Part shown: one piece after another, positions 28,548 through 37,464 of the stretch | Layout of the letters: each line of letters starts with the position of its first letter | How positions within the stretch are numbered: the first letter of the stretch is position 1 | IMG/VR virus record: IMGVR_UViG_3300025771_000054 | Location: 1 to 44,152 of that record | Length of the DNA stretch: 44,152 bases | Source of the DNA: a virus | Direction: 5' to 3' (one strand) | Made by a program: the position numbers and the translations under genes | Notes under the pieces: generated by a model | Told to the model about the DNA's origin: nothing | What the model saw: the letters and a program-made list of their open reading frames with translations, nothing else | The model's database searches: none

Positions 28548-28786
28548 ACTACTTGGAAAAAATGTATGGATCTAAAACACCACAAGGTGTTATAAAAGAT
28601 AAAAACCCTAACAGAGTTTTAGGAGGTCTGAGAGGACAAGGATCTGATCATTACAGCATGTTGGGAGAGGATGGAATGGAACGTGAAGTTCCTACTAGAG
28701 CCTACGTGCAAGGATTAGAAGAAAAATTACGTGCTCAAGATCTGCGTATTGAAATGCTTGAGAAGAAGGTAAGGAAACTATCATGA
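28544..28786 (+). CDS. Small phage protein with C-terminal coiled coil
   Basis: An 80-residue protein. The N-terminal half is polar and Gly-rich (TPQGVIKDKNPNRVLGGLRG), the C-terminal 28 residues form a heptad helix (YVQGLEEKLRAQDLRIEMLE). It resembles small structural or assembly proteins of T4-like phages. ATGA overlap with the next small membrane-protein gene. Exact role unknown. Confidence 0.65.
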   Translation: MNYLEKMYGSKTPQGVIKDKNPNRVLGGLRGQGSDHYSMLGEDGMEREVPTRAYVQGLEEKLRAQDLRIEMLEKKVRKLS

Positions 28787-28944
28787 AAAAATGGATCACA
28801 AAAAGACTAGATGAACGCACATCCTGGGATGGAGCAGCATTGATAGCAGTTGGACTAGTTGTTTTGATTGCTGGCCCGTTTGCAAAACTTGCTGCATATG
28901 CAGCTATTGCTTATGGCGCATGGACAATTTGGAAAGCTGAATGA
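28783..28944 (+). CDS. 53-residue membrane protein
   Basis: A short gene with ATGA overlaps on both sides. The N terminus is basic and helical (KKWITKRLDERTSWDG). Residues about 17-52 are hydrophobic (AALIAVGLVVLIAG, then AYAAIAYGAWTIW), two closely spaced TM helices or a hairpin. The size and layout fit a holin-like or envelope peptide. I associate close relatives with T4-like marine phages. Confidence 0.72.
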   Translation: MKKWITKRLDERTSWDGAALIAVGLVVLIAGPFAKLAAYAAIAYGAWTIWKAE

Positions 28945-29501
28945 TTTTTTATAATGAGGCTAGAAATCTAGCCTTTTTGACTATTGCAAAAAATTGCAGC
29001 GAAAGCATAATGCTTGGACTAAACAAACAGTTTGTGCTTAACGATAAAATAGGACTACCTCAGAATACAGACGCAATTGTTATATTTAGAGATCCTGTGA
29101 ACAGATGGATTAGCGGCACAGTTGAATATTTTGCTTATCCTGAAGGTCCGCCATGGAAGCCTATGAGTGATAAAGGTATTAAATTAAATTTACAAAAATG
29201 GTTAACAAATAAACCGCAACCTTGGGACTTTCATACTTCATTACAATCATCATTTTACAATTACCATGGGTTGAATATCAAACCATATTGGTATCACAAA
29301 AATGTGTTAGAAGAAATCAATCAAGATTATAACTGCTTTGATAGAATTTTGCAAACTCATCAAGAACCATTTAGGAAAAAATACAAAAAAATGATACTTG
29401 ATTTTATTGAAAAAGACAAATACAAAGTTATGGCTCATCTAACCGAGTTATATCAACTTGATTTTGATTTTTTCCGAACGCTAAAATTTGTTAATGGGTA
29501 A
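28941..29501 (+). CDS. Sulfotransferase-family protein (copy 4 of 4)
   Basis: A 186-residue protein, the most divergent copy. LAFLTIAKNCSESIMLGL stands in the PAPS-loop position and AIVIFRDPVNRWISGTVEYF is a good match to the second cofactor motif. HCxxSP is missing. The catalytic base is unclear. Its first codons contain a terminator-like hairpin at 28958-28978. The 3' end overlaps the converging minus-strand zinc-finger gene by 21 bases. Confidence 0.68.
   Translation: MIFYNEARNLAFLTIAKNCSESIMLGLNKQFVLNDKIGLPQNTDAIVIFRDPVNRWISGTVEYFAYPEGPPWKPMSDKGIKLNLQKWLTNKPQPWDFHTSLQSSFYNYHGLNIKPYWYHKNVLEEINQDYNCFDRILQTHQEPFRKKYKKMILDFIEKDKYKVMAHLTELYQLDFDFFRTLKFVNG
28958..28978 (+). terminator. Terminator-like hairpin inside a start region
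   Basis: GGCTAG (28958-28963) pairs with CTAGCC (28968-28973), loop AAAT, followed by five T. It lies 17 bases after the ATG of sulfotransferase copy 4 and could reduce transcription into that gene. Short stem, so only moderately convincing. Confidence 0.5.
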
Positions 29502-29768
29502 ATCACTGCTGGCTTTTAGTTGCCAAACCATACGTTTATCTACTCCCTTTTGTTGTGCAAATCGTTTTGCATCACAGTTTTCACAAACGTGAAAATAGTT
29601 ATTACTCAAACGTTTTGGGTCCATACTACCTCTTTCACGTGAAAATTCCTTATCACATGAATCACAACGTAAAACTACCATTGTTTTTTTGCGATTATAG
29701 GTATGTTGATTACCAAGTTTACTACGGCGCATATGCCAAGTATCTATCAAATATTCTTTTATATACAT
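29481..29768 (-). CDS. Zinc-finger phage protein
   Basis: A 95-residue basic protein. CDSC and CENC pairs about 30 residues apart (LRCDSCDKEFSRERG, then YFHVCENCDAKRF) form a treble-clef or zinc-ribbon site similar to HNH-type folds but without an HNH triad. KEYLIDTWHMRRSKLG begins the protein; I place the start at the ATG at 29768 because the earlier ATG (29804) sits in the opposite late promoter. A TATAAT is present on this strand at 29787-29792, close to that ATG. Possibly a DNA- or RNA-binding protein. Confidence 0.7.
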   Translation of the reverse strand: MYIKEYLIDTWHMRRSKLGNQHTYNRKKTMVVLRCDSCDKEFSRERGSMDPKRLSNNYFHVCENCDAKRFAQQKGVDKRMVWQLKASSDLPINKF

Positions 29769-29803
29769 AACTATATTTACATTAAGATTATAAAAACTAG
29801 CCA

Positions 29804-29810
29804 TAAATAT
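29804..29810 (+). promoter_or_regulatory. T4-like late promoter box
   Basis: CATAAATAT 14 bases before the ATG at 29825, with AAAGGA as ribosome site between. It probably starts the late unit that leads into the fibre genes. Confidence 0.6.
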
Positions 29811-29824
29811 TAGAAAGGATCACT

Positions 29825-30190
29825 ATGAGCATACTAACTTTAACACCAGCAGCAGAGAAACAGATAGACCTTTTGAGCAAGGAGAACAATTGCTACGGCA
29901 TTACTCTTAACATCAAAGGCGGTGGTTGTGCAGGTTTTGAGTATGATTGGGGCACTATTGCAAGCCCAGTAGATTTAGAAGAAGGTGATGAAGTAGTAAA
30001 AACAGCCAACGGCAGTGCTTTTGTAGTAGGTTCACATAGTTTGATGTTCTTAATTGGGACCGAAGTAGATTATGTTAGAAGTTTGGTTGGAGCAAACTTT
30101 GAAATACGCAATCCAAATGCACAAAGTTCGTGTGGTTGTGGAGTGAGTGTAAATTTTGATATGGATAGATTAGATATACCACAATGGTAA
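29825..30190 (+). CDS. A-type Fe-S carrier (IscA/HesB/ErpA family)
   Basis: A 121-residue protein that matches the IscA family along its length. The three cluster-ligating Cys are present: Cys35 in GGGCAGFEY and Cys103, Cys105 in SSCGCGVSV. It carries Fe-S clusters to target proteins in the cytoplasm. The phage itself encodes three radical SAM enzymes that need [4Fe-4S] clusters, so it may supply them; this is inference. It lies between a late box and the giant fibre gene, which suggests late expression. Confidence 0.9.
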   Translation: MSILTLTPAAEKQIDLLSKENNCYGITLNIKGGGCAGFEYDWGTIASPVDLEEGDEVVKTANGSAFVVGSHSLMFLIGTEVDYVRSLVGANFEIRNPNAQSSCGCGVSVNFDMDRLDIPQW

Positions 30191-30201
30191 AGGAATAAAA
30201 A

Positions 30202-33200
30202 ATGGCTAAACAAGAAGTAGATATTGGTGTAGAGGGTAATGACGGCACAGGCGATAGTATCCGTGAATCCTTCAAAAAGGTAAACGAAAATTTTAATGAA
30301 CTCTATGCTGTTTTTGGATTAGGTGGACAAATTAGTTTCACCACACTTAATGATACACCAAATAGCACAGTTGGAAACGAAGGTAAAGTTTTATTAGTCA
30401 ATCAAGCTGGAACTGGTATTGATTTTTACGACCTAGTTTCTGATGCTAACAATGCTGATCCTAATGATCCTGATAATACAATTGCATTCACTGTTGAAGG
30501 CAATCAACTCAAATTACGTGTTATAAACGTAAACATCGAAACTGACAATAGTCCTACTATTTCATCTCCATTGAAAATGGGTGCAGCTATTGCTTACAGT
30601 GATACTACACACCCACTAATACTAGGAGATGCTACTCGCCAGCAACTTGTTGACAGCTGGAATACCGTGCATGATCCAGATGTTGACATTGATCATGTTG
30701 TTCCAAGTGTTGGGTTGGCTGACAGAAAATATGTTCCACGCAATCATTTTGGAGTTGGCCCTACAGTAGCAGATGAGCCAGTTGATGCAGCAGATTATAC
30801 CAAAACTATTGCAAGCTATACTAATGGAGCAGCTAATATTGTGTCCCATGGATGGACTGAAGCAGTAACAGGTAGTCCATGGTTATATAATTCAGATGGA
30901 ACTGATGCAACCAATCTTACAAGTGGTGATACTTATTATTTGCGTAGATCTACTTCTAATCAAGTTACTATTCACCCAACTGCTAACGATGCATTAAACA
31001 ACACAAACCAGATTATTGCTACCGGCGGAACAGGCTCGCAAACATTCAAGGATGCAAACTGGGACGATAGTGATGGTGCTTTGTCAGGATTTTGGAAAGG
31101 CAATGCAATACTTCCAAGAAAAAGTATAGTCCGTAGAGAAGGCGATACCATGACTGGTGCACTTACATTGCACGATCATCCCTCGCCGTTCCAAGGTGCA
31201 GGAACTCCAACTTCAGAAGACGATCTACAAGCAGCAACAAAATATTATGTTGATGCCCAACAATATAGTTTAAGCGAAAACATATATGTAAACATTTCAG
31301 GCGATGATACACAATCACAAACACCTCCTGGTAGAGCAGGACGTAGTGAAAAATATGCCTATAGAACTATTGCAGCAGCATGTGCAAGAGCAGCAAGACT
31401 ACAAGAAGCTGCAATGCCTGATGTTGGACCTTATGTTCAGACTCTACAATTTACAGACGGCACAGGAACAAATCCAGGATATGTAACAAATTATTTAAAC
31501 ACTGGATATACAGCTTCTACCGCAGATGCTGCTACAGTAGCAGCCGCATTCACTGCTAATTTACAAAGTGTAATCGATCAAACTGTTGCTCATATAGAAT
31601 CAACATTTCCTAATTTTGTTTACGATGAATCTATTTGTAGACGAGATTTAGCCCTGATACACCAAAGTATCAGACTTGATATTCTTGCAAGCACTAGTAG
31701 TATCAAACATAATTACCTAAGTGTTTACGCTGGACTTAGATATTTCTCTAACGCAAGTGGCGAAATTGCAATTGATACCGGTGGCGGCGGACAATACACA
31801 GAAACTGTCAGCGCACTTCAATTTGCAAAAGTAACCATGCTTGCAGCAGTAAACACAGCTCTAGGTGGCAGTGCTACAGGAAACGTTTGGTATCTAACCG
31901 CAGCAGCTAGATTTGATGATGTTTTAGACACAATTAACACTGCAACAGCAGACCCTGCATTTGTTGAAGCAAGCAACAACTACAAATTATATGTGTATAG
32001 CGGAAATAATAAATTCCTAACACAAGCAGGAGATCCAGCTGAAGATGAACCAAATACAGATATTTTTCCTGGCAAAATTGTTAGAGGTAAACGTTCTGGT
32101 GCAGTAGGATTTATAGAAGATTATACTCGTGGTATCGACGACAGTGCAAATGGCTTTCCAACACACGACACAATTTCATTAAAGTTGTTATTGCCTATTG
32201 AGTTCGATGACGAAGAAGAAATTGAATATGGTGCGTTTGTTAAGAAACAGCAAATTAGTATTAGAATCGAAACTGGAGTATACGAAGAACAACTTCCAAT
32301 TAGATTACCACCTAACGTAAGTATCAAAGGTGATGAATTTAGACGTGTAATTATTCGACCAGCAGCAGGCATGAGTTTGTCACTAGCAGCAAATACATAT
32401 TTCTATAGAGATGCTACCATTGACGGAAACACAACTGCAACAGCAGGTGAAGCATATGTAAATGATTTAACTGGCGACACCGATGGCTATTTTGGTAGGC
32501 ATTATCTAACCGATCCTACTAGCGAAATGGATATCAGTAGCTTTGGTGCTACAAATCCAGGTAAGTTTAGCGAAGCTGCTGACTTGATTAGTTTAAACAG
32601 ACAATTTATTATTGATAGAACCATTAGTTTTATCAATGATGCATATCCTGCTTTGGTTTATAATGAAACAAAATGTCGTAGAGACACTGGATATATTGTT
32701 GACGGTATTGAATCTGATTTAAGAACTGGCGGAAGAATACAAAGTGGTATAAACCAAAAAGCCTATGCTGCAAATGTTGTTCCCGGACAGGAGACTGAAA
32801 CAGAAGCAGCAATCAACAATATTGCTACTATTATTACCAGTGTGTTGGCACAAACAGCTTACGGCGGTGCGGGCGGCGACACAGGCAGAGTATCTAATAG
32901 TAATTTAGTAGCAGAAACCAATGCAAATACAAACGCAAGCGCACTTGTTAGTTTTGTTGCATATGCATTTGATGCAAGTTATAATCCACCATTAGATAAT
33001 AACCAAATGGACATGTTCCTTTGTAGCGATAACACCATTATTAGAAATGTCACAGCACAAAGACAAGGCGGTTTTATGATGGTGCTTGACCCTGAAGGTG
33101 CTATCTTTACACGATCTCCTTACGCACAAACCTGCTCTAGCTTTGCAAAAAGCGGTGTTACTCAAAAAATATTTGCAGGCGGCATGTTTATAGATGGCTA

Positions 33201-36200
33201 TTGCTATAATGTTCCTATGACTGTTATACAGGGCGGCAACAGCGATCCATTCAGAATTCAAGTAGAAGCTCCTACTACAAGCATCCTTGGATTTAGAAAG
33301 CCAACAGTGCCGTGTAGTTTCTTTGAATTTGGTAGACGCTATCAAGTTAATGCTATTGTTGATTATGTGCCCGATAACGGTGCAGGCAAGGCAACAGCTA
33401 CACTAGTGCTTGATGCAGGAGCAAATGGCGGCAATGGACTAGACGATGAAACTGATAGTGCCGGCGGCCCAATACCAATTATTTTACAAGGTGCTGGTAA
33501 TAAATCCATGCTTGCAAACGACTATACACAAATTAACGATTTAGGTTATGGTGTTATAGCACGTAACAACGCACTTTCAGAACTTGTGTCGGTGTTTACA
33601 TATTATTGTCATACTGGTTACTTATCAAGCAATGGTTCTCAAATACGTAGTTTGACAGGTAACAACAGCTATGGTAATTACGGCATGGTTGCTGAGGGTA
33701 GCGACCCAGACGAAGTTGCAAAATTAGTTACAATTGGTCAAGACTTAACACAGCCTGTAAAAATATTTAATGTTGATCAAGAAGTTGAAATCACTGGTAA
33801 TAGTTCGGGTATTGCAAGAGGTGATATTTTACGTCAATATGATACTGTAACAGGTAATATTGCAAATGCAAATGTAATTTTTAACGATGATAATGCAACA
33901 AATAGTATTATCAGTGTGAATAGACACGTATCTGCAACCACAAGATATGATTATGCATTCAATGACACAGACGAAATTACACTTAATAGCGTAACAAATG
34001 ATGGTAGTCTTCTTGCTACTACAAGATATGTTATTGGTAGTATTAACGGATCTGATTGGACTACTGTCGGTGCAGCAAGTAATACGATTGGTTTAGCATT
34101 TACCGCAACAGGAACAAACGCCGGAGGTAGCGGAACAGTTTACCAAAGTTATGGTGTTCCAGTGAGTTTGGTTAATAGAGATTTTGGTGGAACAAAAGGT
34201 GCGCAACGTGCATTTATTTACGATGCCACTAATTATCCATTAAACGCTTCTCAACTTGAAATTCACCATAATGATAGTGAAACAACATTCCAGCCATATG
34301 AAGTAATTAACGTAAGCGATACTGGAAGAGAAATACCATCAGATTATGTAGACGGAACAATTGATGACGATATTGGATCCTTTCCAGGATTAATTGGTAA
34401 AAAGATTTGGAGATTAGAATTTACATCAGGCACAGGCGGTGAAGTTTCTACAGAAACAACAGGTTTGCAATTCAACGTAGCTCACGCTACAAATGCTGTG
34501 TTGACAAGTCAACAAAACATAATATTAAACGGTATTACAAGTGCAACACTTACAAGACCATCAACTGCTTTGATTTTTGATGAGCAGGAAACTGTAACGT
34601 ATAGAACACTTGCATTTGAAAACACACTAACAGCTGGTGTTCCAGCAATTGGCGCTCAAACAAGAGTGACCATTGATGATAACTTTGATTACATAGATTT
34701 GGTTGTAAGTAATGATTTTGCTGGACAATCACCAGCAACATACAGTCTAACTGGCGGCACTACACTAGGCGATACACAAGGTGACCAACACATTGCTGTG
34801 TCAACAATATTGAGCGCAGCAGATCAGAATCGTATAAATCTTGGTGACGATGCTACAGCTGATATGATTTTTGCATGGCAAGGCAAAGTGCATGTTATAA
34901 CAGGATATCAAGTGGTAACAGATAGCGGAACAGGCACAGATTTTGGTATCATTAGTTTTAGCGACAAATATAATATCAGTGATACTTATGTGGGCTCAGG
35001 ACTTGCTGCAAGAGCAAGTAATGCAGCTGGTAACAATATTACTTTGCAAGTAGGCTTACAAGAAGCAGAATCAGGTAGTGTTACTGTAAACATTTCAACT
35101 TGTCGTGCTACTTCACATGACTTCCTAGACATAGGAACAGGTGGTTACAATACCAGTAACTATCCAGATAGAATTTTTGGTGGTCCAAAAATTGCAGCCG
35201 TTACCGATGAAGAAAGTTTAGACAGTGAAGGTTTTGCAAGCAAAGCGCAAGTTCAAGAACGTAATAGAGGTAGAGTGTTCTTTGCTTCAACAGACCAAGA
35301 TGGTTTCTTCCGTGTTGGTAGATTCTTTACAGTTGACCAAGGCACAGGACGTATTACATTTAACGCTGCACTTGTTCTTACAAACATTGACGGTATTGGC
35401 TTTAAACGAGGTGTGCGTGTCAACGAATTTAGTGCTGATGATACATTTACAAATGCTACTGCTGATGCAGTGCCAGTTGAAACAGCAGTTGAAGGTTATA
35501 TCGACAGACGTTTGGGTATGGATCGAAACGGCACTGCACTTGCTGGTGCAGAATTAATTCCACAAACCACAGGTGGTTTCTTGCCACTGAGTGGTATTTT
35601 GCCTTTAGCAGGCAATTTGCGTATGGGTAATAATCAAATTATCGACTTAGCGACACCTACATCACCGAGTGATGCTGTCACAAAAGATTATGTTGATACT
35701 GGATTAGCAAATCAAGATGAACTCAGTGAGTTAGAAGATACCACTATTTCATCACCAGCTGCTGGCGAATTCTTAATTTACAAAGACGCTACAGATGGAT
35801 GGATAAACACAGGATTTGATACAAATGTTGCAAACAGTGACTTTTCAATGACATTTGATGCTACTTCAGGCTTGATGGAAGGACAGATAAATGCAGGTGC
35901 TATTGAAAATGCCGATGTAAGTAATACAGCAGGAATAGCTCAAAGCAAACTTTCTTTACAAGCCGCAACGACATTTGATGAAGATGATGGATCAACTGGT
36001 TGGGGAAATGGAACTTTTGTCCAAAGCACCCTTGGAATGAGTATCTACAGTGACGAAAACTTTGAAGTAGAACTAGATAGTGCTACACTAACTGGTCGTG
36101 TTAGAATTAAAGCACTTGGCATTTCAAACGATGAACTAGCAGGTAGCATTACCAACGCAAAATTATCCAATAGCTCTATTAGTGTCGGAGATGGGACTGC

Positions 36201-37125
36201 CAATGTTGATGTTCCACTAGGAAATGCTGTTAGAATACAAGGCACAGCCAATGAAGTAAGTATCACAACTACAGAACCAAGCACAGGAAATGTTACATTT
36301 GTTATTGGCTTACCAAGCAAAATATCAGCAAATGTTGACGGTGATATATACAATGGCACAGATGTAATACTTGATGTAAGCACAGGCGAATTAACAGGCA
36401 ATGCAGATAGTGCTGATACAATAAAAACAATATCAAACAGCGCCAACTCCACACAATATTTGACTTTTGTTGCTGATAACAATGCTTCTGCAACAGCAGA
36501 AACTCTTAGAACCGATACTGGTATTACATACAATCCAAACACAAATTTACTAACAGTAGGCGGTGCAATCAGCGGAGGCGGCACTATTACAGCTGGCTCT
36601 GCCTCAACTATCACTGCGCCTGGCGGATTTAGAGGACCAGGAAATGGTAGTGGTGCTGACAATGGTCAGACTATCGGCACTTCAGGTGATATATTCAACA
36701 CAGTGTATGCAACTACATTTGCTGGTGTTGCTACAAAAGCTCTTTACGCTGACTTAGCTGAAAACTACAAAGGCGATACAGACTATGAACCAGGCACAGT
36801 TCTAGTGTTTGGCGGTGACGAAGAAGTAACTACAACAAACACCAAAGGTGACAGAAGAGTAGCTGGTGTTGTAACTACAAATCCAGCGCATATCATGAAC
36901 AGTGAGCTTAAAGGTGAACATGTGGTTGGTGTAGCACTTCAAGGTAGAGTTCCTACAAAAGTGCTTGGTCGGGTGGAAAAAGGCGACCTGCTTGTTACAG
37001 CAGCTAAAGCTGGTTATGCAATAGTTGATAACAATCCTAAAATGGGCACAGTCATTGGTAAAGCACTACAATCCAAACAGGATGATGGCTACGGAACAAT
37101 TGAAGTAGTGGTAGGGAGAGTATAA
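30202..37125 (+). CDS. Giant tail-fibre / baseplate-associated protein with C-terminal self-processing-like domain
   Basis: A 2307-residue late protein. Residues 1-40 hold the shared attachment motif (NDGTGDSIRESFKKVNENFN). Two related segments, YDESICRRDLALIHQSIRLD (about 475) and YNETKCRRDTGYIVDGIESD (about 820), mark an internal duplication. VYEEQLPIRLPPNVSIKGDE begins a pectate-lyase-like right-handed beta-helix. DGFFRVGRFFTVDQGTGRIT and LGNLRMGNN-type segments (PLAGNLRMGNNQIIDL) precede a beta-rich shaft. The last 130 residues (ADLAENYKGDTDYEPGTVLV) resemble the intramolecular-chaperone domain (Peptidase G2-like) of phage spikes. SD AAAGGA precedes the ATG. Confidence 0.82.
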   Translation: MAKQEVDIGVEGNDGTGDSIRESFKKVNENFNELYAVFGLGGQISFTTLNDTPNSTVGNEGKVLLVNQAGTGIDFYDLVSDANNADPNDPDNTIAFTVEGNQLKLRVINVNIETDNSPTISSPLKMGAAIAYSDTTHPLILGDATRQQLVDSWNTVHDPDVDIDHVVPSVGLADRKYVPRNHFGVGPTVADEPVDAADYTKTIASYTNGAANIVSHGWTEAVTGSPWLYNSDGTDATNLTSGDTYYLRRSTSNQVTIHPTANDALNNTNQIIATGGTGSQTFKDANWDDSDGALSGFWKGNAILPRKSIVRREGDTMTGALTLHDHPSPFQGAGTPTSEDDLQAATKYYVDAQQYSLSENIYVNISGDDTQSQTPPGRAGRSEKYAYRTIAAACARAARLQEAAMPDVGPYVQTLQFTDGTGTNPGYVTNYLNTGYTASTADAATVAAAFTANLQSVIDQTVAHIESTFPNFVYDESICRRDLALIHQSIRLDILASTSSIKHNYLSVYAGLRYFSNASGEIAIDTGGGGQYTETVSALQFAKVTMLAAVNTALGGSATGNVWYLTAAARFDDVLDTINTATADPAFVEASNNYKLYVYSGNNKFLTQAGDPAEDEPNTDIFPGKIVRGKRSGAVGFIEDYTRGIDDSANGFPTHDTISLKLLLPIEFDDEEEIEYGAFVKKQQISIRIETGVYEEQLPIRLPPNVSIKGDEFRRVIIRPAAGMSLSLAANTYFYRDATIDGNTTATAGEAYVNDLTGDTDGYFGRHYLTDPTSEMDISSFGATNPGKFSEAADLISLNRQFIIDRTISFINDAYPALVYNETKCRRDTGYIVDGIESDLRTGGRIQSGINQKAYAANVVPGQETETEAAINNIATIITSVLAQTAYGGAGGDTGRVSNSNLVAETNANTNASALVSFVAYAFDASYNPPLDNNQMDMFLCSDNTIIRNVTAQRQGGFMMVLDPEGAIFTRSPYAQTCSSFAKSGVTQKIFAGGMFIDGYCYNVPMTVIQGGNSDPFRIQVEAPTTSILGFRKPTVPCSFFEFGRRYQVNAIVDYVPDNGAGKATATLVLDAGANGGNGLDDETDSAGGPIPIILQGAGNKSMLANDYTQINDLGYGVIARNNALSELVSVFTYYCHTGYLSSNGSQIRSLTGNNSYGNYGMVAEGSDPDEVAKLVTIGQDLTQPVKIFNVDQEVEITGNSSGIARGDILRQYDTVTGNIANANVIFNDDNATNSIISVNRHVSATTRYDYAFNDTDEITLNSVTNDGSLLATTRYVIGSINGSDWTTVGAASNTIGLAFTATGTNAGGSGTVYQSYGVPVSLVNRDFGGTKGAQRAFIYDATNYPLNASQLEIHHNDSETTFQPYEVINVSDTGREIPSDYVDGTIDDDIGSFPGLIGKKIWRLEFTSGTGGEVSTETTGLQFNVAHATNAVLTSQQNIILNGITSATLTRPSTALIFDEQETVTYRTLAFENTLTAGVPAIGAQTRVTIDDNFDYIDLVVSNDFAGQSPATYSLTGGTTLGDTQGDQHIAVSTILSAADQNRINLGDDATADMIFAWQGKVHVITGYQVVTDSGTGTDFGIISFSDKYNISDTYVGSGLAARASNAAGNNITLQVGLQEAESGSVTVNISTCRATSHDFLDIGTGGYNTSNYPDRIFGGPKIAAVTDEESLDSEGFASKAQVQERNRGRVFFASTDQDGFFRVGRFFTVDQGTGRITFNAALVLTNIDGIGFKRGVRVNEFSADDTFTNATADAVPVETAVEGYIDRRLGMDRNGTALAGAELIPQTTGGFLPLSGILPLAGNLRMGNNQIIDLATPTSPSDAVTKDYVDTGLANQDELSELEDTTISSPAAGEFLIYKDATDGWINTGFDTNVANSDFSMTFDATSGLMEGQINAGAIENADVSNTAGIAQSKLSLQAATTFDEDDGSTGWGNGTFVQSTLGMSIYSDENFEVELDSATLTGRVRIKALGISNDELAGSITNAKLSNSSISVGDGTANVDVPLGNAVRIQGTANEVSITTTEPSTGNVTFVIGLPSKISANVDGDIYNGTDVILDVSTGELTGNADSADTIKTISNSANSTQYLTFVADNNASATAETLRTDTGITYNPNTNLLTVGGAISGGGTITAGSASTITAPGGFRGPGNGSGADNGQTIGTSGDIFNTVYATTFAGVATKALYADLAENYKGDTDYEPGTVLVFGGDEEVTTTNTKGDRRVAGVVTTNPAHIMNSELKGEHVVGVALQGRVPTKVLGRVEKGDLLVTAAKAGYAIVDNNPKMGTVIGKALQSKQDDGYGTIEVVVGRV

Positions 37126-37424
37126 TGACACAGTTAATTATAAACACAGGCACAAATGATAACAGCGGCGACGGAGATCCACTACGTGTAGCCTTTACCA
37201 AAGTCAATGAAAACTTTACAGAAGTATATACTGATATTGCAGCATTAGCTGATGGTAATGTTGTAACAGATATCAAAGGCAGTGTGTTTGCTGATGATAG
37301 TACATTATTAGTAGATGCTGTAAATGGTGTTATTCCGGGTTATGTAAGTTTAGCAACACTCAAAACAGAAGTAGCAGCAGCAACAGATTTTGCAGACTTC
37401 CAAGCACGAATAGCAGCATTATAA
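37125..37424 (+). CDS. Short fibre-like protein with shared attachment motif
   Basis: A 99-residue protein, essentially the attachment module alone: NDNSGDGDPLRVAFTKVNEN near the start, then Ala/Thr-rich helical sequence (PGYVSLATLKTEVAAATDF). It shares a base with the giant fibre gene stop (TAATG). It may cap or adapt fibres, or be the remnant of a longer fibre gene. Confidence 0.7.
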   Translation: MTQLIINTGTNDNSGDGDPLRVAFTKVNENFTEVYTDIAALADGNVVTDIKGSVFADDSTLLVDAVNGVIPGYVSLATLKTEVAAATDFADFQARIAAL

Positions 37425-37433
37425 TTAATGCGA

Positions 37434-37440
37434 TAAATAT
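37434..37440 (+). promoter_or_regulatory. T4-like late promoter box
   Basis: GATAAATAT 24 bases before the ATG at 37465, in the 40-base gap after the short fibre gene. Confidence 0.5.
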
Positions 37441-37464
37441 GTATAACAATACAAGGACACGAGA

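Noticed and set aside
36045-36662. Minus-strand ORF of 205 codons
   Set aside because: Antisense shadow of the giant fibre gene, with a composition mirroring Thr/Ala/Gly-rich coding sequence; no promoter or ribosome site.
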